From Zarea fungicola (lineage: Eukaryota; Ascomycota; Sordariomycetes; Hypocreales; Cordycipitaceae): a stretch of DNA of 64,000 nucleotides. Shown here one piece after another: positions 54,816 through 64,000 of this stretch (positions are counted from its first letter, which is position 1; each line of letters opens with the position of its first letter). The notes beneath the pieces were generated by a model. The model saw only the letters and a list, made by a program, of their open reading frames with translations, had not been told where the DNA came from and did no database searches. A program made the translations under genes and the position numbers. Location: NCBI GenBank assembly GCA_900169235.1, contig FWCC01000330.1:1-64000 (forward strand), read 5' to 3'.

Positions 54816-56894
54816 TTACTGCTCATGCTCATCGTCTTGGCCTTTGCGCCTCTCAGCGCTCTCCTCCTGACGCTGCATCCGAGCCAGCTTGGCACGTTCA
54901 CGTACCTCCACCTTGCTCGGCAGCTCAATGGCCGGGTTGTTGGCCACGCGCAGCCCCTGCTCGCGGCCCTTGTCTTTGAGCATCTTGTTCACCTGCGGCA
55001 TCGTCATCTCTTCGCCGCGCTCCGCCGCCTGCGCGATAATCTCCTCCTTCATCCGGCGCACTTTACCCGTGTACGGCTGTCCCGGGTAAAACTCCCCGCT
55101 CGCGTTCCACGTCTCGTCCTCGACGAGCTCCACGATGCGCACATTGTGCTTGCCCTTGCGCAGAATCAGCATGCGGCCGTCGAGCAGAAACTTGGACGTC
55201 TCCTCGGGGAACCACATCTTCATCGGTGTCCAAGCCAGGTTCCCGGGCACGAGCCCGCGGGTCTGCCCCGGCTGCGCCGCGACGTAGGCGCCCTGCATCT
55301 TGACGAGACGCTGGCCCTCGGCCGCGCTCGACGCCAGGCCAGTGGCAAAGAGCAGCTTCGCGGGCGAGAGCTTCATGACGGAGCGCGGGAGCTTGATGTC
55401 GCTGCGCGGCGCCGTGTTGGCATTGACGATGCCGGAGCTCGCGCTGGGCTCCTTGACAATGGCGGGCAGCTCGCCGCCGAAGCGGAACGAGTGCTGCTGC
55501 GCCTCCTGCAGCGCCTTTTGCGAGCCGTGGATCAGCGACACGAATTCAAACGCCAGCGTGTGCTGCGCGACACGCTTCGAGGGGTCCACGCTGTGCTGCT
55601 CCATGACGGACTGGATCTGCGGCATCGGCAAAAAGGTAAAGAGCTTCAGCAGCCGCTCCACCTCGTCGTCGGTGCGGCGCATAAAGTAGCCGTACAGCTC
55701 AAACGGCGACGTCTTAAACTCGTCCAGCCACACGGCGTTGCCCGCGCTCTTGCCAAACTTGACGCCCGCCGAGTCCGTCAGCAGCGGCACGGTGAAGCCT
55801 ATGGGGTCGTGCTGCCACCCCGTCTCCATGCGCGCGTACGGTGCCTCTTCCGTCTCTCGAATCGTCTTGAGGGACTCGATGCCCGCCACGATGTTTCCGT
55901 ACTGGTCGGAACCGCCGATTTGCAATTGCACGCCAATTTTGTTGTACATGTGCCAAAAGTCCCACCCTTGCAGCAGTGGGTAGATGAACTCGCCCAGTGA
56001 CATGCCGTCACCCTCTGTCATTTTGCGCTTGACTCTGCAGTCATGTTATTAGCGATTTTTTCAAGAGGTGTTTGATACAATAGCAAATGATTCTGAAAGA
56101 AATGCAACATACGTATCTCGACTCAGCATAGGTCCGATCCTGGTATCCCTCGCCAGTCTCTTTATAAAGTCGTATAGTGTTAGGCCTTGTAGCCACATGT
56201 TGTTGTTGAGCAAGTGTCTCTTGGCCGCCCAATCATCCTCATATCCGTGTCTAATTCGCATCTGCACGACATTGTGCCACAGTCTCGTCAATTGGTAGTG
56301 TATCTTTGTGATGTTTTTTGAAATGTCTGAGTTGGACATGTTCTCGCGACTTTGCAACCGTCCAGTGGGGTCACCGACTCGAGCTGTCGAGCCTCCAATG
56401 AGTGTCACGGCAGGATGGCCATGGAACCATAGCCAGAAGAGAGGCATGAGAGGCAGCATGTGGCCTACATGCATGGAGTCGGCCGTCGGGTCGATTCCAA
56501 CGTATGCGCCGATTCGCTTGATTCGCATAACCTCTTTAATTCGTTCGGTGTTTCTATATATTTTTAATAGTCAGTTAAAAAAAAAATGCTCTCCATTCTT
56601 TCAAGGTACCATGCAGAAGACAGTGGTAGTGGTAGGCGCATACCCTGCTACATCCTTGATGAATCCTCTCTCGTCTAGAATGTCCCACACATGCCGCAGC
56701 TCGCCGCTCTGAATCTTTTCTGCCCTCGCCTTCCAGCGCTCTTCACCTTCAGCAACTTTTCGTAAATGTGTTTGCGCCACGCTTCTGATTTGCTGGTTGC
56801 GCGACAGAGACGAGGTGAGCTGGCGAGCAGCGCATGTCGAATTCGGCGACGGTCTTATAGGGGCGAGCACACCGGCCGATAACCGGGCTGCCAT
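54816..56894 (-). CDS. cyt-18: Mitochondrial tyrosyl-tRNA synthetase, CYT-18 type
   Basis: This enzyme charges mitochondrial tRNA-Tyr, and in Pezizomycotina the family also helps splice group I introns. Exons are 56894-56644, 56553-56113 and 56034-54816, giving 636 residues. An Arg/Ser-rich presequence ([20 protein letters not shown]) is followed by the N-terminal extension helix region ([20 protein letters not shown]) linked in CYT-18 to RNA splicing. The class I motifs are [11 protein letters not shown] (HIGH) and [13 protein letters not shown] (KMSKS). Tyr recognition is visible in [14 protein letters not shown]. The S4-like C-terminal domain ([20 protein letters not shown]) ends in a charged tail. 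Both introns restore the frame. The gene is GC-rich with a 391-codon antisense open frame that is only a shadow. It is divergent from SDH4. Splicing activity is inferred. Confidence 0.95.
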
Positions 56895-57550
56895 TGTATC
56901 GTTGGTCGCGAGTCCAAGCTTAACTGAGCATGAAACTCCCTTGCTTTGCTTTCGGAGGAGGTGGCGTCCCAAAAATCGCCTTTGGTTGAAAACAATCCCG
57001 CACAATAGAATAATTCGTTGTACTGTAACTAGCTGGGTAGATGTACAAACGCCAGGCACAGGTAACAAAGAAAAAGTCCACTGTGTGGAGCCCGCAACAG
57101 CAAGCTTCACATGCGCCAGCTGCTGGCGGCCACTACCTTATTAGCTGCAGTTAAACTACCTTAGGGTGGGTGTAGGTAGTGGTGCCCATTTGACCCGCGA
57201 CTCCGGAAAATCTGTTTCTCCCTCGCCGACTCTCGCGCATACTTGGCTGCTCGGATGCCGCCCAGCCAATAGCAGAGCTCCTAATTAGAGATCCTCGGCA
57301 ATACCAGGCGAAAGGCCCAAGAACCAGGTCGGCTTCCTCCAAACCACCTTTTAGACGACTACTCTCGCCCACCCGACTCGCCAGGTAACGCGCAACCCAA
57401 TTGGCATATACTCTAAGAATAGAATCATTGAGTAATCTTGTCATCGGAACTGCACCTCGGTAAAGCAGCTTCGTTCCCACTCTCGCATTCCCTTCTTTTT
57501 TTTCTTCGGCAGCACTCGGGTTGAAGGCATTCGCGGTATTTCTCTTCACA
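56895..57550. promoter_or_regulatory. Divergent promoter region of mitochondrial TyrRS and SDH4
   Basis: The 656 bp between two mitochondrial-protein genes contain no gene and no motif I can name with confidence. Confidence 0.4.
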
Positions 57551-58276
57551 ATGGCTTCCGTCATCCGTCCTTCCATCCTGCGCCAAGCGGCCATGAGCCG
57601 CAGCGTCTTTGCTCAGCCTGCCATGCGCAGCAACACCCTCCGCGCCGCCGCTCTGCACACTACCGCCAAGCGTGCTGCTTTCATTCCTCCTGGTCCTCGT
57701 AAGCCACCGCACTCTTCACCAATCAGCTGTTAGGCATCAATGTCAAAGAATACAAAACTAATTTTTTTTCCTTCTTGCCACGTTGCAGAGGTGATCCACG
57801 GCACCGGTATGGTTTATATCCCTCGATAACCCCGAAATGCAGCCCCAATTGAGCTCCCTTCTCCCCCACGTTTCTTTGTCACTTGCTGATAATCGAGTGT
57901 CTCTCTAGTCAACGATCCCGCGCCTGTTCCTACCGCTAACGCCGCCCACGGCTCCTACCACTGGGCTTTCGAGCGTCTCCTCGCCGCCAGTCTCGTCCCC
58001 CTATCTATCGCTCCCTTCGCCTCCGGCTCCCTCAACCCTACGCTCGACGCCATTCTGTGCTCGGCTCTGCTTCTGCACTCCCACATGGGCTTCCAGTCTG
58101 TCGTCATCGATTACATCCCCAAGCGCACGCACGCTGGTCTGCACAAGCTCTTCATGTGGGCTCTGAATCTCGCCACCGTCGCTGTTGGCGTCAGCCTGTA
58201 CGAGTTTGAGACCAACGATGTCGGTGTCACCGAGGCCATCAAGCGTGTCTGGAAGGCCTCGTCCAAGTCGGAGTAA
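57551..58276 (+). CDS. SDH4: Succinate dehydrogenase membrane-anchor subunit (CybS/Sdh4)
   Basis: Sdh4 anchors complex II in the mitochondrial inner membrane and contributes to heme b and ubiquinone binding. Exons are 57551-57698, 57789-57806 and 57909-58276, giving 177 residues. A typical presequence (MASVIRPSILRQAAMSRSVF) ends near LHTTAKRAAF. Three membrane helices follow: LLAASLVPLSIAPFASG, DAILCSALLLHSHMGFQSVV and LFMWALNLATVAVGVSLYEF. The diagnostic CybS motif SHMGFQSVVIDYIPKR is present with the His and the quinone-side Asp-Tyr. Exon 2 is an 18-nt microexon encoding QVIHGTV together with its flanking codons. Introns have GTAAGC and GTATGG donors. Confidence 0.94.
57789..57806 (+). other. 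18-nt microexon of SDH4
   Basis: The exon lies between a TGCAG acceptor and a GTATGG donor and carries the codons for VIHGT plus partial codons on both sides. Confidence 0.85.
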
Positions 58277-58840
58277 AGGCCATTATGTAGGCTTAAAGAG
58301 ACGGCGGAAGAAGAAAAATTACAAGAAGCATGGAGTTGAAATATGAAGTAAGAGGTAAAAGGCTTGATTTTTGTTTCGCTTCTCTTTGCTAGGGCGACTT
58401 TAATGTGGCTGTGGCCACAGTGTATAGAATAGTCTGCTATGCAGACTGACCATGTATTTCGGTTTGTCCAGACACCACGGACGTGCTACAGTTGAAATGC
58501 AATATTTTCTTTTGTTGAACTAAATGCAAAAAATCTCTCACAGAAGCTCCAATACGTGACTATATTTAGAGCAAAGGTTGGCACCACTAGTTTTCACTTC
58601 TTGGAACAACAGCAGCATCCAGTATGCAAGTGGAATTTTACAATTTTATTTGTATGGGATTTGATGCTATATGTACCACCTTGACAATCTTGTACAGTAC
58701 AACCAGAACAATTTGGTATCCTTTTTTTTTACTTTCGCCAGACATTCATTTTCGATTGGCCGCATCTTGACGCATTCAGATACAGTGTTGAACGATATCT
58801 GGACTCCTCATTTACATCATGTTGCAGTGTTGGACTGACT
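58277..58840. other. Intergenic, convergent 3' flanks of SDH4 and BTA1
   Basis: No gene or structure is seen in these 564 bp. Confidence 0.6.
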
Positions 58841-61583
58841 TTAGATGGTGAGGCTGCTAATCTCCTGGCCGCCAATATGATCCATCTCAGGAGTTGGGGG
58901 TCGCAGGTTGTCCGTCTTGGTGCAAATCCAGCAACTGGCGTACATGTTGACGCGATCAATGCATGCACCGTCACGGCGGGCGCCATGGCACTTGGGGGTG
59001 AAGCCGTGGGCTTCGAACAACTTGAGGTACCATGGCGTCAAAGCAGAGGATCTCAGCATGACGCGGCCGCCAATAGCGAGCGCGCGGTTCAGCTTGGTAA
59101 CCTGCTTAGCAGCCGCCTCAGAGCCGGGATCAAACCAGTCCATGCTGTCCATGACAACGGCAACGGTGAGGGTACCAGGCATGATGCGAGCAATGACCTC
59201 CTCCAGTTCATCAGTGTGAATACGCAGACCATCGAGGGCGTTGGGGCGCGACAGCTTGGCATGAACATCAGGGTCGAGGTAGTGGGGGTGACAGTTGCGC
59301 GAAAACTTTCCAGCAAGGCACACATAGTAGTACGGGTTGTCAGCACCAAGGTGAGTCTCCTCGGCAACTGGATCCAGAGTGTTCACCATGTAGTGCCAAA
59401 TGGCATGGGAGCGAGTGTTCTTGGCAGTAGCATTTGGCCCCTTAACCACGTCAGATTCAGCGTGGTCATTCTCAATCATGGCGAGCTGGTTCTTGGGAAC
59501 ACCAAGAGCACTCCATAGAAAGCTTTCTTGTGCAACGACCAGGTTGGAGACGAGCTTAGACAGAAGAGCAGGGCGAATCTTGTTTCTCCAAATCTCTCGC
59601 TGCTCGATCAACGTCTTGGTGGCAAGGACTTGCTTCACGGCTGTCTTGATTCCAAAAATACGGGAGACCCAGCGCATGGCACGAATGGCATGGCGCGAGC
59701 CACCGGTGTCATACAGTCCATAGGAGGCACTCTGAAAGACGTTGACGTTCTTGAGCCAATACTGGAAAGCGCGGCTAGAGAGATGTGGTGAAAGTTTGGT
59801 GATGAGGAGTGTACGGAATTCGGAGTGCTTTCCGTCACCAAAAATCTTCCAGACGTCATCATAAGAGAGTGCGGTATAGGCGGCAGCCTTGAGTTCGAGC
59901 AGATGATTCTGCGTCGGATTGAGGTCGACAGCGTGGACACGGGCAGGGCTCTGAGCGAGGTACGACAAGATGTTGTCACCAGCGGAAGTAATAGCAAGAA
60001 CTTTGTCATCGGGACCAAGCTTCAAAATGCGCTCATCAACTCGGGCATCTTCCCAGGTAAAGGCATAGATGTACTCGTCGTTAAACTGCTTGTGTTTCTG
60101 AAGCTGGTCGTCATAGTAGATGCGCCAATGGTGATTCTGGTAGAAAAAGGTGGGCAGGGGCAGATTGGCAGAGAGATTCTGGACGGCAGTCAGGAAGGCC
60201 TTGGAGCGAATTTCGGGGGCAGATCTCTCGATGGCACGGGTTAGTGCGTCACCCTGATTTACGGGGAAGAGATACGGCGACTCCGTGGCGTACGCGTCGA
60301 TTCGCTCAAGAATCTCGTGGGGCAGTGCAGTCTGGGAAAAAGGCTTCTTTTGACATCCAACCCAAACATAGTATGGGATGTAGCCAAGGCTTCGGTTTCG
60401 CGCATTAAGGTTAAGAATAGTGCCATACTTGTATTCAAGATAGTCGCGACGGCCAGACTCGAGAGCGACACGGTCAAAGTCGAACCACGCTCGCCAAAAC
60501 ATACGAGAAAGGGCATTGACGTGGCGGTCGATATATCCAGCGGTATAGTTTCGGAAAGAGAAGTCGGAACCATTCTGGACGTAGAAATCAACGACACCAA
60601 ATACGCCGTTGGGAGAGAGGAGGGAACTGATGGAGTCGACGACAGAGTAGTAGTCGGGCTGTGACGATTTTATTAGCATTCAAGTACAGGCTGGCAACGG
60701 GGCAGGACGGAGCTTTACAATCATGGACAGGCTGTAGGACATGGTGACCAAGTCGGCACCGCCGTGCTCAGGTCGCTGCTGGCGAAAATAACTGAGAGCA
60801 GGAGAGCGAAGAGGGTTCTGGACAGCAGTAAGGCCATCTTCATAATCCTCCAGGCGGAACTTGCGCGCATCCTGGCAGACAACGGTAACATTTTTCCACC
60901 CAAGACGCTCGAATCGCTTTCGCGCAACTTCGCAGAGAGATGGGGAGAAATCAACCAGGTAGACACTAGAGAAAAATTCGGGGACATTGACGTGCTGAGA
61001 CATGGCCTCAATATTCCAGCCAGTACCGCCACCAATCTATCGGAGGGTTCAGTTGCAGATTCTCCATGTCGCAGTTCAAAATGAAGACTTACGTCGACCC
61101 AGATTCTCTTCTGGGGTTTATCCTTACCAGCATTCTCCTGCGAGGGATGGAACTTGGATTTGAGCTGGGCTACAACGAGAGCAAGCATGTCCTCGCGACC
61201 ACGGAGGAGAATGCCACGTGTGGCGTCGTAGGCACCGGCCTGTTTCTTGTAAAAACTCTCGAGCGCATCTTGCTGGGAAGCCTTAGTTCCGCTCTGGTGA
61301 GGTTTGATAAAGGACGAGTAAAAAAAGAGCACGAATGACTGGAGAAGTCCAGGTGCCGTATCGTCTTGTTTGTCCGCAGTGGACTGCTTGCCAAATGAGA
61401 AGAGGCAAGCTCCGCCGAGAAGTGCTGCAGCTATTCCAGCATAATGCAAAGGTTGCAATTGAAAATCGGTGCCAAAAGGCAAAATGTTACCACCCTATAA
61501 GACGTACAAGTTAAGTGATTAGCACGTGGGCACACCACTGCCGCAGGACAAGATGCTGGAAAGGAACGTACATGAAAAGCCAT
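58841..61583 (-). CDS. BTA1: Bifunctional betaine lipid (DGTS) synthase
   Basis: BTA1 makes the phosphorus-free membrane lipid diacylglyceryl-trimethylhomoserine: it moves the 3-amino-3-carboxypropyl group of S-adenosylmethionine to diacylglycerol and then methylates the amine three times. In fungi and algae it replaces phospholipids under phosphate starvation. Exons are 61583-61572, 61494-61093, 61036-60719 and 60658-58841, giving 849 residues. A membrane segment (YAGIAAALLGGACLFSFG) comes first, then the BtaB-like methyltransferase (SAM motif VDIGGGTGWNIEAM across intron 2, VYLVDFSPSLCEVARKRF), then the BtaA-like DUF3419 domain (FTWEDARVDERILKLGPDDK, VLAITSAGDNILSYLA and HAVDLNPTQNHLLELKAAAY). 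The first exon has only four codons (MAFH). Intron 1 contains CACGTGGG, and a 10-bp hairpin abuts the start codon; both suggest regulation. Confidence 0.95.
61523..61530. promoter_or_regulatory. Pho4/NUC-1-type E-box in BTA1 intron 1
   Basis: CACGTGGG is the high-affinity core of the phosphate regulators Pho4 and NUC-1. It lies within the 77-nt intron 1 (61571-61495), 50-60 bp downstream of the start codon. Function is inferred from the motif and the role of the gene. Confidence 0.5.
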
Positions 61584-61584
61584 G

Positions 61585-61614
61585 GTATTCTCTCATTGTT
61601 TTGCGAGAGAATAC
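61585..61614 (-). promoter_or_regulatory. Perfect hairpin abutting the BTA1 start codon
   Basis: The arms GTATTCTCTC (61585-61594) and GAGAGAATAC (61605-61614) are perfect complements with a 10-nt loop, ending one base upstream of the ATG at 61583. The mRNA also has an out-of-frame ATG at 61596-61594 at the loop-stem boundary that overlaps the start. If transcribed, it would hinder initiation. Confidence 0.6.
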
Positions 61615-64000
61615 TGTGTGAACTAGGTATTTAGTTCAGAACTTGTTGAAGCGTCTGAAACTGAAGCAGAGGAACGTTGAGTAGGATAGAGGGGGAGGGT
61701 GAAGGAGGTGGGAGCTTGGCTACCCCTCGTCTGCCGTGGCGTATGTATATATACGGAACAGGGTCCTTCTCGTGCCTTGAGTTTCCACTCTTGTCAAGGA
61801 GACACAAGAGAGACGCATGATTCGGGGCAGGCACATGTTTCCTGTAGCATTGGGTCGGCCATGGGTGCAAGTCAACCAGGAAGGCCAGATAGACCCGCAG
61901 TAACTTGAGGCTGCTGCATGAGCGCTTCCAAGTTGGCAAGGAGGCGGGGTCTAGCTGTCTACGGGGTATACAAAGGGTTTACCCATTGAACATGCGAGCT
62001 TATTCAGTCTTCACCCCGCCTCTGGGGTGCTGAATGCACGCCGCATGTCCTCCCAGGGAGGAACGGTAACGTTGTTGAGAGAGGCTGAGGGGCAAACAAG
62101 GTTGGCGTAATAGAATGCGGGCTTAACGTGGCCGTGACCAATGGCTGGACCACATGCTGGACAACGTGCAGCAAGGCTATACGCCAATGGAACGATTGCA
62201 AGGAGCGGTATCGACTTCCCAAGTGGCGGCGACGTCTTTGTTGAGCTTGAATCCGGCGTTCCTAGTGCTCGGAACAAGAAAGATGGCAGTGTGAGTGGGC
62301 CAGAGGGAGTAAGGCGTTTGGAGTTGGTTGGTAACTAGGTACTTGTCATAACAGGGCGATCACAGCACCTTCTCTATGTCTGTATACGTGTGGCATGCAA
62401 TAGAGAAGCTCCACAAGGCGGGCCACTGCGGCTCAAGAACCGGTAGGGGTGGTCACTGGTTGGACTGTTTGGAGGAGATCGTAGGGGTTCACAGCATCAC
62501 GGCCCAATGTAAGGACGGCGGTGGGTAATGCGTCAACGAGGGGTTGCGGAGGCGGAGAGCTGCTGAAGCTGGAGCAGTTGAAGGTTGCGAGTTTACTAGC
62601 CTTGTACTGGTAGCTGTAAATACCTCCCTGGTACCCAAAGTTTCTGAGCAAACAAACGACGCTGGCTTGTTACCTACAGTTGGCAGCCGGCAAATGCCAA
62701 AACATTATTAGGCTGCAAGAAAGCTTGTACACTCCAACCTCTCCCTCTGGCAAATAAAAGACAACGTATTGCGTACACGCATCATCTCCCACCTTTTACC
62801 ATCTCAACAAAATATCCCAAAATTGCCTTTTACACGGACTCCCACTCCTTTGCAACACCTCTTTGTTAGACCAGGAACTAACCCACACCCCATCGACCCA
62901 ATGAGATACATCGACCCACGCACATGCGGCTACGTTGTGGACAATACACGCCGCCAGGCATTGCTCCTGTTGCCGGTTCCCAAGCCTCCGAGAGCAGGGC
63001 TTCTTTGAATCAAATTCACTGACGAGACCAGAGTAATAAAACCGTAGCTTCTTACTGCCACTCTGTTACAGGGGCCCTTTCGTACGCATATACTTGGCTT
63101 GTGACAGCCCCGCCGCTATCTCGACAAAATATATCCCGCACGCTGCACGAATAATCACTTACAACCAATTGCCGTATTTTACTGAGGTAAACGTGGCTGA
63201 TCCTTGCCGTATTGTTGAGATATTGCAGGAGGATTGCTGCAGCTAATAAATAATCTACATGCTCCCAAACACCGGCAAGTGTACCAGAGGCAAATACATA
63301 CCTCGCGTGCGCTGTTGCCAATATTGATTTGAGGCGCTCTTTCGGCGAAATTCACGGGAGCTATTCGTCCGTTGCCTTTTATCATATTATTCGGTCAACA
63401 CGCAGAACACCATCCTACTCCCGCGTACACTGGATTTTGTTGATTTGATTTTGAAAAATAGCCAATGGCTAAGCCTAATTAAGAAGAGTACATTTTTTAC
63501 CCAACTGGATCCCAACGACTTGAACCTTTATATCCCTATTATTAAAAAAAAAAAAAAAAAACCCCTATTGCGAAACTGATTACTACTCTTTTTCCTTGCG
63601 ATGCCACCGACCTCTACGCGGCACGGCAGACCCAGACGCCGACTGCGTTGGTTCTGTAGCTCTGTAGGTGGCTGCTTGCTGCGGCGTCTTTCCTTTGGCT
63701 CAGGCCGCCGCTTGAAATGTGCGAGTAAATAAGGGGAAGTTGCTAGGTCTAGTCCTAATTAGGTATAGTTTGTTCTACATTTTTCAAATACCAGAGCAAA
63801 AATCCAGCCGGCCAGCGTTATTTCAAAAGTACCCACTTTGGAAGCAGGCACCAATGACGTAGCGGATCTCTCACCTTCAACAAGACAGGGGGACAAAATG
63901 TCAACATAAACGTTGAAAAAAACAGCAGAATTCAATTCATTATTTGGTCATTTTCTACAGCGTTTCGCTGTCCTCCTTTGTAGTGGTTCGGCTGACGCTG
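61615..64000. other. Gene-poor region upstream of BTA1
   Basis: No gene can be supported over 2.4 kb. Small open frames (for example 62011-62277 on the minus strand and 62769-63008 on the plus strand) show no family features. A run of 18 A is at 63544-63561. The region nearest BTA1 should hold its promoter. Confidence 0.55.

Noticed and set aside
54825..56000. 391-codon open frame on the + strand opposite the mitochondrial TyrRS
   Set aside because: It is antisense to a well-supported gene, Leu/Arg/His-rich, and arises from the high GC content at third positions of the TyrRS codons.
62011..62277. 88-codon minus-strand frame with Cys residues upstream of BTA1
   Set aside because: No start context, no homology pattern and no plausible exon partners.
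63500..63540. tRNA B-box-like GGTTCAAGTC on the minus strand
   Set aside because: No T-stem pairing and no A-box at a suitable distance.

Overview
The window is nuclear DNA of a filamentous ascomycete (Pezizomycotina, most likely Sordariomycetes and probably Hypocreales). The evidence is many short introns (about 50-100 bp) with GTAAGT-like donors, CTAAC/CTGAC branch sites and YAG acceptors, a CYT-18-type mitochondrial tyrosyl-tRNA synthetase, a Vps3844/DUF3844 protein, an NTR2 protein and a fungal betaine-lipid synthase. I place 26 protein genes, about one per 2.5 kb on both strands, and see no rRNA, tRNA, CRISPR or intact transposon. A two-base gap (nn, 7476-7477) shows a draft assembly, which matters for two broken reading frames.

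Layout. 0.7-7.1 kb: an allantoate/pantothenate-type MFS permease with 12 exons, a ZIP zinc transporter and the Hsp90 co-chaperone STI1. 7.1-14.8 kb: a gene-poor, repeat-bearing stretch holding an unusual glycyl-tRNA synthetase and a cytochrome P450. 15-18 kb: NTR2 and SmG, two spliceosomal genes, head to head, then a Cdc25-type rhodanese. 18.5-27.2 kb: an ABCC transporter and a Zn2Cys6 regulator with an apparent 1-nt frameshift. 27.9-37 kb: Vps3844, an unrecognised mitochondrial membrane protein, RSC4, a Maf pyrophosphatase and an INO4-like bHLH factor. 37-47.6 kb: mitochondrial ThrRS, importin KAP120, a quinone oxidoreductase, a 5'-nucleotidase-like phosphoesterase and a small orphan protein. 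48-61.6 kb: a GST-like gene with an in-frame TGA, DSK2, NPR2 (GATOR1), mitochondrial TyrRS, SDH4 and the betaine-lipid synthase BTA1. 61.6-64 kb: no recognisable gene.

Functionally this is mostly housekeeping: proteostasis (STI1, DSK2), splicing (NTR2, SmG), mitochondrial translation and respiration (ThrRS, CYT-18, SDH4), chromatin (RSC4), transport (KAP120) and nutrient sensing (NPR2, BTA1, the INO4-like factor). Accessory genes (P450, ABCC, Zn2Cys6 factor, two permeases) are interspersed, but there is no PKS, NRPS or terpene backbone enzyme, so I do not call a biosynthetic cluster.

The observations most worth following are: a phosphate-regulator-type CACGTGGG site inside intron 1 of BTA1, with a perfect 10-bp hairpin abutting its start codon; a 7-nt microexon and a GC-AG intron in the permease; a glycyl-tRNA synthetase lacking the usual Lys-rich insertion; and the two interrupted frames. 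I found no clearly new biological system. All exon coordinates are manual models whose summed exon lengths are multiples of three, except the frameshifted regulator, which is one base short.
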